Positions 35,159 to 41,720 of a DNA stretch of 64,000 bases are shown here, piece after piece. Made by a program: the position numbers and the translations under genes. This DNA comes from CAYZJR01 sp964503045. GTDB lineage: Bacteria > Cyanobacteriota > Vampirovibrionia > Obscuribacterales > Obscuribacteraceae. A model generated the notes under the pieces. That model did not search any database, was not told where the DNA came from, and saw nothing but the letters and a program-made list of their open reading frames with translations. Every line of letters begins with the position of its first letter. Within the stretch, counting starts at the first letter, position 1. The stretch covers positions 76,439-140,438 of the forward strand of contig CAZCZI010000013.1 of NCBI GenBank assembly GCA_964503045.1, read 5' to 3'.

Positions 35159-36010
35159 ATGAATAGCTGCAAAGATCATCCCTTCTGCCAATTGCTACAT
35201 AAGAACTCCGGCCGCGTAAGGATTCGCGATGTTTACCGGGTGTATCTAGGCAGGCGGCAGGGACAGGATATCTGGATTGTCGATGGCGACAAGGTCTTCC
35301 GCGAACTCTACCCTGCGTTCGTGATGGGAGGCAACGATCAGCGCTATCGTTTCAATCCGCCCAAGGAAGTTTGGATCGACAATCGGATCGGCTCGGAAGA
35401 GCTGGAGTACACGATCGCGCATGAACTGATCGAGCGAAAGCTGATGCGCGAGAAGGGCTGGAGTTACGACAGGGCGCACAACGCTGGTCTGGCTCTGGAA
35501 AAGAAGATGCGTATTGCCGACGAGAAGAAGGCAGCGGCACGGGAGAAGACGGTGCAGGTTCACCTCACCGGTATCTACCGCCGTTTCCACAAGACCATCA
35601 AGGGACTCTCCGTGTGGTTCGTGGATGGTCCGAAAGTGCGCAAGGAGCTGGACGGCGACTTCTGTTTCGCTGGACACGACTTGAAGCACGAGTTCATTCC
35701 GCGCAACGAAATCTGGCTCGACTCGGCGATGGCTGTCGAACAGGTGCACTACGCACTCGTTCACGAGCTCAAAGAACGAGCTGTGATGGCGGCGTCCGAT
35801 TACGACAACGCCTACGAAATCGCTCTTCAGGTGCAGCTCGATGAGCGGCATCGACAGGCGAAGTTGTCGGAAGAGCACGAGCGCTCTTTGGAGCCCGTCT
35901 CGTACGGCGTGCGTGAGCGCGGCGTCAAGGTGAAGCCGAAGGCGAAGTCCAAAGCGAAAGCGAAGGGCGAATCGTCCAAGGTTGCTCCGAGTCGCCGGCG
36001 AAAGTCTTGA
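35159..36010 (+). CDS. tandemly duplicated HExxER-motif protein of unknown function
   Basis: This 283-residue protein consists of two copies of a domain of about 70 residues. Copy A (about 37-97) has 'DIWIVDGDKVFREL', 'EVWIDNRIGSEELEYTIAHE' and HELIER at 88-93. Copy B (about 150-211) has 'SVWFVDGPKVRKEL', 'EIWLDSAMAVEQVHYALVHE' and HELKER at 202-207. The HExxE arrangement at the end of a helix suggests a metal site, as in small zinc peptidase-like domains, but no third ligand is certain. The C-terminal 40 residues are Lys-rich and may bind nucleic acid. AAAGGAGGG lies before the ATG. I do not recognise the family. Confidence 0.75.
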   Translation: MNSCKDHPFCQLLHKNSGRVRIRDVYRVYLGRRQGQDIWIVDGDKVFRELYPAFVMGGNDQRYRFNPPKEVWIDNRIGSEELEYTIAHELIERKLMREKGWSYDRAHNAGLALEKKMRIADEKKAAAREKTVQVHLTGIYRRFHKTIKGLSVWFVDGPKVRKELDGDFCFAGHDLKHEFIPRNEIWLDSAMAVEQVHYALVHELKERAVMAASDYDNAYEIALQVQLDERHRQAKLSEEHERSLEPVSYGVRERGVKVKPKAKSKAKAKGESSKVAPSRRRKS

Positions 36011-36026
36011 GACTTCTTGGGCTGAT

Positions 36027-36127
36027 CAGACCGCTCCGGATGGGGTTTGGAGAAAATGTATGATTTTTCCGGAAAAATCATACACTCGCTCTCCACCTCA
36101 TCCGGGGCGGTCTGGTTTCTTTTTTTT
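36027..36127 (+). terminator. intrinsic terminator whose loop contains a palindrome copy
   Basis: The outer stem pairs CAGACCGCTCCGGATG (36027-36042) with CATCCGGGGCGGTCTG-like bases (36098-36114) and is followed by GTTTCTTTTTTTT. Its loop holds palindrome copy 6 as a second, independent stem. It begins 17 bases after the stop of the HExxER gene. The T-run makes this the clearest terminator nearby. Confidence 0.85.
36057..36084. repeat. dispersed palindrome copy 6 (GTATGA-type, perfect)
   Basis: TGTATGATTTTTCC is followed by its exact complement GGAAAAATCATACA. It is nested within the terminator at 36027-36127. The outer arms (GTATGA/TCATAC) differ from the other copies but stay complementary. 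Confidence 0.85.
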
Positions 36128-36208
36128 GAACAAGTATAAGTAGACCGGTCGATTATTACTGATTTAAAAAAAACTGGCTAGAGCTTCCGAAAGACTACAC
36201 AATTCCTC

Positions 36209-36245
36209 GGCGAAGGCGGCGACTAACAAGATCGCCGCCTTCGCC
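36209..36245 (-). terminator. hairpin downstream of the sigma factor gene
   Basis: GCGAAGGCGGCGA (36210-36222) pairs with TCGCCGCCTTCGC (36232-36244). It lies about 24 bases after the sigma factor stop. It lacks a clear T-run, so it may stabilise the transcript instead of ending it. Confidence 0.5.
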
Positions 36246-36268
36246 TGTGCTTTCCGCCATTTGCCGCT

Positions 36269-37138
36269 CTACGCCAAGTGCTCGAACAGCGCCTCGGCAA
36301 GTGGCCCGTCCATCTTCTTGAGCGCTTGGCTCTCGATCTGGCGGATTCGCTCGCGGCTGACATCGAACTCGGGCAGCTTGCCGACTTGCTCGAGGGTCAT
36401 CGGTTCTTTGCCGTCGAGCCCGAAGCGAAGCGACAGCACGCGCTGCTCTCGTTTCGTGAGACGCCTGAGCGCCTCCATGATCTGAGTGTGCAGCTTCTCG
36501 CCGTCAATGGCGATGTCGGGCGAGTCTTGCTCGCAGGCGATGGTATCGGCAATGGTGCGTCGTCCCTGTGTATCGTCGGCTCCGCTCACGGACTGCTCGA
36601 GCGAAACCATGGTCGTGGTTTGCGCCTTGCGCTGGAGTTTCTCTACGTCGTCGACGCTGAGCTCCATGCGCTGAGCGATCTGTTCGCGCGTTGGATCCGC
36701 AAGCAGCTCCTGGGTAAGTGCCCTGGTGGCCTTGTTCAGGCGCAGCACCGCCCAATAGTCCTTCAGACCGACCTTGATGAAACCCGACCGCGCCAGGCTG
36801 CGCAGGATGCATGCTCTGATCCAGAAGGCGGCGTAGGTGCTGAATTTGGTGTCGTGCGACAGGTCATATCGATCGACCGCCTCCATCAGCCCGACGTTGC
36901 CTTCTTGAATCAGGTCGAGCAGCGATTGCCGACCACGTCGATACTGCAGCGCCATCGAAACCACCAGCCGAAGGTTGGCTTCGGCTAGTTTCTTGCGAGC
37001 GCGGATGTCGCCTTGCTTGGTGCGTTCAGCGAGGTCGCGCTCTTCTTCCAGGCTGAGCAGTTTGACCTTGCTCATCGCTGAGTAGTAACTGGCGAGAATC
37101 TGTTGTTCTGAGGTTTCCCTCGGCACTTCTTTGCTCAT
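36269..37138 (-). CDS. RNA polymerase sigma-70 family factor (RpoH-like)
   Basis: This 289-residue sigma factor has a region 1.2-like start (SYYSAMSKVKLLSLEEERDLA). Region 2 follows (NLRLVVSMALQYRRGRQSLLDLIQEGNVGLMEAVDRYD ... FSTYAAFWIRACI), with the core-binding and -10 recognition helices. Region 3 comes next, then region 4 with LTKREQRVLSLRFGL and a DVSRERIRQIESQALKKM helix-turn-helix. The length and the 'SGFIKVGLKDYWAVLRLNK' segment after region 2 resemble RpoH more than RpoD; a group 2/3 sigma is the alternative. The ATG at 37138 has AGAGGA upstream; the longer frame to 37276 has no site. No anti-sigma gene is adjacent. Confidence 0.85.
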   Translation of the reverse strand: MSKEVPRETSEQQILASYYSAMSKVKLLSLEEERDLAERTKQGDIRARKKLAEANLRLVVSMALQYRRGRQSLLDLIQEGNVGLMEAVDRYDLSHDTKFSTYAAFWIRACILRSLARSGFIKVGLKDYWAVLRLNKATRALTQELLADPTREQIAQRMELSVDDVEKLQRKAQTTTMVSLEQSVSGADDTQGRRTIADTIACEQDSPDIAIDGEKLHTQIMEALRRLTKREQRVLSLRFGLDGKEPMTLEQVGKLPEFDVSRERIRQIESQALKKMDGPLAEALFEHLA

Positions 37139-37283
37139 TTTCCTCTTTTGAGTGCTGAATGTTAATCCGATCTTGCGAGCCGCAAGTGAGGAAGCCACGC
37201 CATACGGCGCGGCTTCCTCACTTTTGTGCTGCGTCAGTCGCTGGCAAAAAACAAAGTAATCTCGCCGAACCTGCAACTACGGC

Positions 37284-37646
37284 TCAGCGGCAGCCGTAGT
37301 TGTCGCAGTGGCGATGCCGCGGAAACTGGCGAGGACCGGCGTCGATGCTGACACCGCCGCCGCCGTAGACGGTGACGGGCGGGACGTTGACGTAGACCGA
37401 ACCACCGACCGTGGCGGCCGGGGGCGGCACGAAGACGGGCGGAGGCGGGGGCACTGTGGTCACCACGATCGCCGGAGGAGGTGGCGGCGGCGGAACGTAC
37501 GCCGGCTCGACATACACCGTGGGCGTGGTAGTGTAAATGGTGCCGCGGGCGGTGCCGCGGAAGCTGGCGGCGCAACCGGTCGAGAGCGTGCAGACAGCGA
37601 GAATGCCGAGGAAAGAGAAAACGCTTGCAAATTTGTTGGTGTTCAT
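37284..37646 (-). CDS. small Pro-rich lipoprotein
   Basis: This 120-residue protein has lipobox LSTGC (Cys25). The mature part is Pro/Val-rich with two polyproline runs and ends in 'HRHCDNYGCR'. It resembles the 38020-38265 product: both begin the mature chain with [CA]A-x-x-[FM]R, then Tyr/Val/Pro repeats, and finish with a His/Cys/Arg tail, so the two are probably paralogues. CTGGAG lies before the ATG. It is likely anchored in the outer membrane; the function is unknown. Confidence 0.65.
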   Translation of the reverse strand: MNTNKFASVFSFLGILAVCTLSTGCAASFRGTARGTIYTTTPTVYVEPAYVPPPPPPPAIVVTTVPPPPPVFVPPPAATVGGSVYVNVPPVTVYGGGGVSIDAGPRQFPRHRHCDNYGCR

Positions 37647-37720
37647 GAGATGTCTCCAGAGCAAATCCGCGAGAGCTATGCTTTCGCGGAGTGTGTGTTG
37701 TTCTTAAGAAGGAAGATCGG

Positions 37721-37780
37721 ACGAATTCGTTGAAACCCTAAGGCTTTTGACTCGGCCTTAAAGGTGCCAACGAATTCGTT
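37721..37780. promoter_or_regulatory. paired ACGAATTCGT palindromes upstream of the small lipoprotein
   Basis: ACGAATTCGT occurs at 37721-37730 and AACGAATTCGTT at 37769-37780, with a small stem (CTAAGGC/GCCTTA) between them. They sit 75-135 bases upstream of the minus-strand start at 37646, a plausible place for a dimeric regulator's operator. The rest of the 373-base gap contains a terminator-like stem at 37826-37852. Confidence 0.4.
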
Positions 37781-37825
37781 CAATCCTTTTAGAGATTGAA
37801 CGAACCGGGCAGCTAGACAACGGCA

Positions 37826-37852
37826 AAGCGGGCCGGCACTGCCGGCCCGCTT
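37826..37852 (-). terminator. GC-rich hairpin after the second small lipoprotein gene
   Basis: AAGCGGGCCGGC pairs with GCCGGCCCGCTT around a 3-base loop. It lies about 170 bases beyond the stop of the 38020-38265 gene on the minus strand and has no T-run. It could be a terminator or an mRNA 3' end. Confidence 0.45.
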
Positions 37853-38019
37853 GCCTTGCCTCGAGTCTCTTTGCGACCACGCGCCGACTTTAGTTTGAGC
37901 GCATCACCGGTGGTGACCGCTTCTGTGTGGCAACTTCTTCAGTGCGGACGCTAGTCTCGCAAAGTCAGTTGTTCAGACCTATTCGGCGCCGCATCGATGA
38001 CTCACTGCCTCTGCCGCAC

Positions 38020-38265
38020 TTAGCGGCAGCTCTGGTAGCGCGGGTTGCAGTTCCGGTAGCCACCATGCGGGTAGTGGCGGTGCGGCTGCCGGTACACCGG
38101 CGGCTGCACGTACACGGGACCCGGTTGCACGTACACGGGCTGCTGGTAGTAGACGGGCTCCTCGTACACGACTGCACGCGGCGGAGCGGCACGCATGGTG
38201 ACCGCACAGCCGGAGCTGAGGACGACGAGACCGAGCAACATACCGAGAATTCCGAGCTTCTTCAT
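38020..38265 (-). CDS. small Tyr/Pro-rich lipoprotein
   Basis: This 81-residue protein has a signal sequence with lipobox LSSGC (Cys20). The mature part is rich in Tyr, Val, Pro and Gln (PVYYQQPVYVQPGPVYVQPP) and ends with a His/Arg/Cys tail (NPRYQSCR). It is the likely paralogue of the 37284-37646 lipoprotein. The start at 38265 is chosen because it begins the signal peptide (MKKLGILG); the frame is open upstream. Confidence 0.65.
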   Translation of the reverse strand: MKKLGILGMLLGLVVLSSGCAVTMRAAPPRAVVYEEPVYYQQPVYVQPGPVYVQPPVYRQPHRHYPHGGYRNCNPRYQSCR

Positions 38266-38407
38266 GTGAATGCCTTTCGTTGAAGTGGAAATCCGAGTCG
38301 ACTCTTTTGGCGCATTCACACTGGTGTGTCTGCATACCTGAAAGTCGACCCGGATATCCACGAGTTGAGAATTGCAGAAACGCTGCTTTTTTAGCAGCTT
38401 GTCCGGT

Positions 38408-38815
38408 TCAGCGCACGAAGACCGTCAACTGGCCGCTGCGGTTGTAGTACACGTAGGTGTTCCACGCCGCGTACCAGAAGACGTTGACGACGCGCGACTG
38501 CGAGCGGAGCACCCAAGTGGTGCCGGTCTGAACCTGCACCCACTTCTGGCAACCCCAGTCCCACTGCCACGAGAAGGTAGCGACCGCCTCGTAGTAGCTC
38601 TCCGTGACCTGCGTCTGGAAGGAGGGCCTGTGGTGGTTGCGATTGTCGCGGCCGTGGCCGCGGCGACCGTGGTCGTTGCCCCACGTGCCTTCGTAGCCGA
38701 ACTGACCGCTGGCCTGCCCGTAGAACTCCTGCGCGGAGGCCTCCCTGGGTGCAGCCAGAGCGAGTCCGGCGGTGAAGAGCGAAGCGAGACCGACGATGGC
38801 GATGAGCTTTTTCAT
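38408..38815 (-). CDS. small secreted Trp/Tyr-rich protein
   Basis: This 135-residue protein has a signal peptide (1-28, cleavage after ASA). A Gly/His/Arg/Asn-rich segment (HGRRGHGRDNRNHH) is followed by a Trp/Tyr-rich C-terminal half (ATFSWQWDWGCQKW, VFWYAAWNTYVYY). There is a single Cys near 89. I recognise no family. It lies in a run of four small exported-protein genes on the same strand, each with its own hairpin, which suggests separate transcripts. Confidence 0.65.
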   Translation of the reverse strand: MKKLIAIVGLASLFTAGLALAAPREASAQEFYGQASGQFGYEGTWGNDHGRRGHGRDNRNHHRPSFQTQVTESYYEAVATFSWQWDWGCQKWVQVQTGTTWVLRSQSRVVNVFWYAAWNTYVYYNRSGQLTVFVR

Positions 38816-38908
38816 AGTCTTTCCTGTATGTTAGGCCGCCCGGTATTTATCTATAGCGGGACGGCGTCTTTGGTTAGTAAGAAAGTTGCAGAAACGTAGC
38901 AGCAATCT

Positions 38909-38949
38909 GTGAAAAGCCCCGGTATATCAGATCACCGGGGCTTCTCACA
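38909..38949 (-). terminator. hairpin downstream of the octad-repeat lipoprotein gene
   Basis: TGTGAAAAGCCCCGGT (38909-38924) pairs with ACCGGGGCTTCTCACA (38934-38949). It begins 7 bases after the stop of the 38956-39654 gene. It has no long T-run, but a strong GC stem with A/T flanks. Confidence 0.6.
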
Positions 38950-38955
38950 GGAGCG

Positions 38956-39654
38956 TCAGTTGCAGTGCGTCGACCAGACCACGGAGCCGCCGTAGTTGTA
39001 CACGATCGCGCTGCCGCAGGCCGACACGAACGAGCCTTCGTACGCGTATGTCTGAGAGCCGTCCAGCGCGTCGACGGTCGAGCCGTCGAGCGCGTCGGTC
39101 ACGGCGCCGTCGTAGGCGGTGACGAGCGAACCGAAGTTCGCCTCGGTGTAGCCGCCAAGCGAGTCGACAGTCGAGTTGTCGTATGCGAACACCGACGCAC
39201 CGACGTCCGCCAGCACGTACGAGTTGTCGTATGCGTTGACGTTGGAGCCGTCGAAGGCGCTGACGTCAGAGCCTTCCTCGGCGTCCACTTCCGAGCCGCG
39301 CATGGCGTCGATGGTCGAGCCGTTGAACGCCTGGATGTACGAGCCATCGCGACCCTCGACGTACGAGCCCTGGTAGGCGTACACCGTCGAGCCGGAGAGC
39401 GCCGTGACGGTCGAGCCGTCGTAGGCGTAGACGGTGTCGCAGTTCTTTGCCTGAACCGTTTCACCGAATCGCACATCGTACGTGAGGCACGAAGGCGTGG
39501 GCGGGTTGGGGTTAGACGGAGGCGGGTTGTACGAACCACCGTGATCGTGGTCCCAGTCGTGTCCGCGTCCCGAACCGGTGCCCGCTTCGATCGTGCAACC
39601 GTTGGCGAAGGCGAGAAGAGAAACGATGGAGATGACAAAGAGAGAGTTCTTCAT
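38956..39654 (-). CDS. lipoprotein made of about twenty 8-residue repeats (beta-solenoid)
   Basis: This 232-residue protein has a lipobox FANGC (Cys20) and an Asp/His/Pro-rich linker up to about residue 55. The rest is almost entirely an octad repeat of consensus S-x-V-x-A-[YFL]-x-G (for example STVYAYQG, SDVSAFDG, STVDALDG). It runs from about 72 to the C-terminus in near-perfect register, with one 7-residue unit. Alternating small/hydrophobic positions and a Gly turn predict a narrow beta-helix or roll; ice-nucleation and similar octad proteins are the nearest analogies I know. It is anchored at the outer membrane by its lipid. Function unknown. Confidence 0.8.
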   Translation of the reverse strand: MKNSLFVISIVSLLAFANGCTIEAGTGSGRGHDWDHDHGGSYNPPPSNPNPPTPSCLTYDVRFGETVQAKNCDTVYAYDGSTVTALSGSTVYAYQGSYVEGRDGSYIQAFNGSTIDAMRGSEVDAEEGSDVSAFDGSNVNAYDNSYVLADVGASVFAYDNSTVDSLGGYTEANFGSLVTAYDGAVTDALDGSTVDALDGSQTYAYEGSFVSACGSAIVYNYGGSVVWSTHCN

Positions 39655-40474
39655 TTGTTCTTCTTTCGAGACTCTCCTGAATTCTCAGTGAGTAGCCTCT
39701 GTTGTAGGGAGCATAACCAAGAAACCGCGCTAACAGCGCGAGGTGTTCCACTCCGAAAAATCGGCGCGCCTGAATTACTCAATTAATCCGAACACGTCGA
39801 AATGAGCGCGGGAAGCCACTAACGAAGCGACCATCTTGCGAAGTGTGCCGGCACATTCGTTGCGAAACGAAGGTGAAAAAGCTTTTCTTGCGCTATTGGA
39901 TTGCCTTGGTGAGTGTTGCCGCTCTGTTTCGAGGGAAATAAGAAAGTATCCCGAATCAACCACAATCCATGTGCTGACACAACCTCTAAGAGCTTCGCGC
40001 ATACGTGACTTTACGAAATTTGAAGTGTAAAACAGTTGGCGCGGCTAGCACCATATACGGTATCACACGCAAACAAGCGCAACGAGCCCGGAGTGATCTC
40101 CGAGCTACTAGTAATCAAGCTTTTGTCTGTATACAAAAACCTGCGTGAAAAATTTGTGCAAAACTGCACGACTGATTTTTTTGTACCTTAATCCTATTTA
40201 TGCATTCGTGACAATCGCATGTCATAGCGCTAACGCACTCGCTACCGACCCTCAAACGCCGAACATCACACGAGCTTGCGTTTACGTTGCACGAGCTTGC
40301 GTTAAGCAGTGTACAAAGCATTCACTTTGCACGAGCTTGCGTTAAGCAGTGCACAAAGCATTCACGTTGCACGAGCCCTGCCAACTTTTTGAAATTTGTT
40401 CACAAAATGATTACGCCTTCGAATCATTGGGTTGATTGAAACAAGGCGGGTTCTTTTCAGGTGAGGATGGAACA
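39655..40474. other. 820-base intergenic region containing tandem repeats
   Basis: No gene is supported between the octad lipoprotein and the small membrane protein. It holds the 40-base tandem repeat described separately (40270-40376). The left part is the promoter side of the octad lipoprotein gene. Confidence 0.4.
40270..40376. repeat. 40-base tandem repeat, about 2.5 copies
   Basis: Two nearly identical 40-base units begin ACGAGCTTGCGTTAAGCAGT at 40291 and 40331, differing at only two positions. A shortened unit precedes them at 40270 and a partial one follows at 40371. There is no unique sequence between the units, so it is not a CRISPR array. It lies about 100 bases upstream of the next plus-strand gene. 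Confidence 0.8.
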
Positions 40475-40861
40475 TTGACGGAATCTTTAGAGGATCCGCA
40501 AAACGACCGGTCGAAGGCATCTGATCAGGTGGGACCGGCGACAGCCTCGACGCAGCAAGATGAGGTGTGTGATGTTTCCGCTCTCTTCGGTATGGACCCA
40601 AGACAATTGGCGCTTTTGGGATTCAATCTGAGTGCAATTGGCTTCATCTTCTTGAACGTGCATTTTGAAGGTTATGTTCCTGCATATGTTGCTGGCGCCT
40701 ATCTGATTCCGCAGATTCACCACGCACCTTCTGCGCTGGTCCTTGTCGTTGGCGCGGTGATATCACTAATGGCGTTGTGCCAGGGCATCGTGTTCACGCC
40801 TGGACTCGCGCTTCTTCTATCTGGCTCGGTGCTTACTCACCTTTTGAATATTCGCTTTTGA
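40475..40861 (+). CDS. small membrane protein of unknown function
   Basis: This protein has about 128 residues. A hydrophilic N-terminal 45 residues are rich in Asp, Ser and Gln. Hydrophobic segments follow at about 46-62 (LALLGFNLSAIGFIFLN), 65-78 and 85-120. I take TTG 40475 as start because GAGG lies 8-12 bases upstream; the frame stays open to another TTG at 40436. I recognise no family. It converges with the vWA gene at 40888. Confidence 0.5.
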   Translation: MTESLEDPQNDRSKASDQVGPATASTQQDEVCDVSALFGMDPRQLALLGFNLSAIGFIFLNVHFEGYVPAYVAGAYLIPQIHHAPSALVLVVGAVISLMALCQGIVFTPGLALLLSGSVLTHLLNIRF

Positions 40862-40887
40862 CTGATGTTCATTTGCTTACTTTCAAC

Positions 40888-41709
40888 TCAGTCCAACGAT
40901 TGTAAGAGCAACTCACGTCTGCCGAGGCGAGCTAAGGATTGAACGACTTTCAACCGAGTCGTTGAAAGTTCTTTTGCGATTGAATCAGGATCCAAAGTCT
41001 TGCCACCCTTTTGAGCATGCGTGAAGACTTCTTGGTCAAACGCTAAATCACCGAATTCTCTTTGCAGAGATTCGACGATCACTTCGATTACATCACTTCC
41101 AGCTTTCGATTCTTCCTTCGAACCCCCTGATCCGCATGCAAGCGCTCTAAAGGATGGTTCGACCAAAGGACCATTTCCCATTTGTACGGCGTGAAGCGTG
41201 ATGCTCTTGCGCTCCAACTCAGCAGTCACTGACTCGATTGTAAGTCCGCTGGGACAAGCATCCGGCCAGTGATCGCCGGCTCTGAGATTTCGTGTCGGAT
41301 ACGTACGTGTTCTCAGCCAAGTCTCAAAACCATGAGGAGGCGCATCGCCAACAAGAACGATGAAGCGGGCGCTGTTCTTGCGCCATATAAGTTTCTGACA
41401 GGCGTCATGAACGCCGCGGTAAACGGCTTCAGGCGTATCGCCGCCCCCGCCGAGACGGAGCCCTTCTATTCGTTTCTGAATTTCTTTCGGGTCACGAATG
41501 AAGTGATAAACCTTCGTTATAAACGAGTTTTCTTGTGGTGGATGATCGCGGTATTCAACTATGCCTACGTGAAGATCGATACCGCCTTCTTTGGAAAGCC
41601 GCGCAAGCGCCGCAGAAAGTTTTTGTTTCGCAGCATTGATAAACGTTCCCATGCTGCCGGTTGTGTCAATGACAAAGCAAAGATCTACATGGTTGAGACT
41701 CGAAGACAT
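40888..41709 (-). CDS. soluble vWA domain protein
   Basis: This 273-residue protein is mainly a von Willebrand A domain with an intact metal site DTTGSM (15-20), followed by 'GIVEYRDHPP' and a 'GGGGDTPEAVYRG' loop. Similar domains occur in eukaryotic-like alpha-kinase and metal-insertion proteins. The last 70 residues are helical and Lys/Arg-rich. It has no signal peptide. It follows the Ro-like gene by 11 bases with AGGAGG in the gap, so the two are co-transcribed and the products probably interact. Confidence 0.85.
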   Translation of the reverse strand: MSSSLNHVDLCFVIDTTGSMGTFINAAKQKLSAALARLSKEGGIDLHVGIVEYRDHPPQENSFITKVYHFIRDPKEIQKRIEGLRLGGGGDTPEAVYRGVHDACQKLIWRKNSARFIVLVGDAPPHGFETWLRTRTYPTRNLRAGDHWPDACPSGLTIESVTAELERKSITLHAVQMGNGPLVEPSFRALACGSGGSKEESKAGSDVIEVIVESLQREFGDLAFDQEVFTHAQKGGKTLDPDSIAKELSTTRLKVVQSLARLGRRELLLQSLD

Positions 41710-41720
41710 TGAGAAACCTC

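Noticed and set aside
40270..40376. Possible CRISPR array
   Set aside because: The repeat units are contiguous without unique spacers, are only about 2.5 in number, and no cas gene is near.
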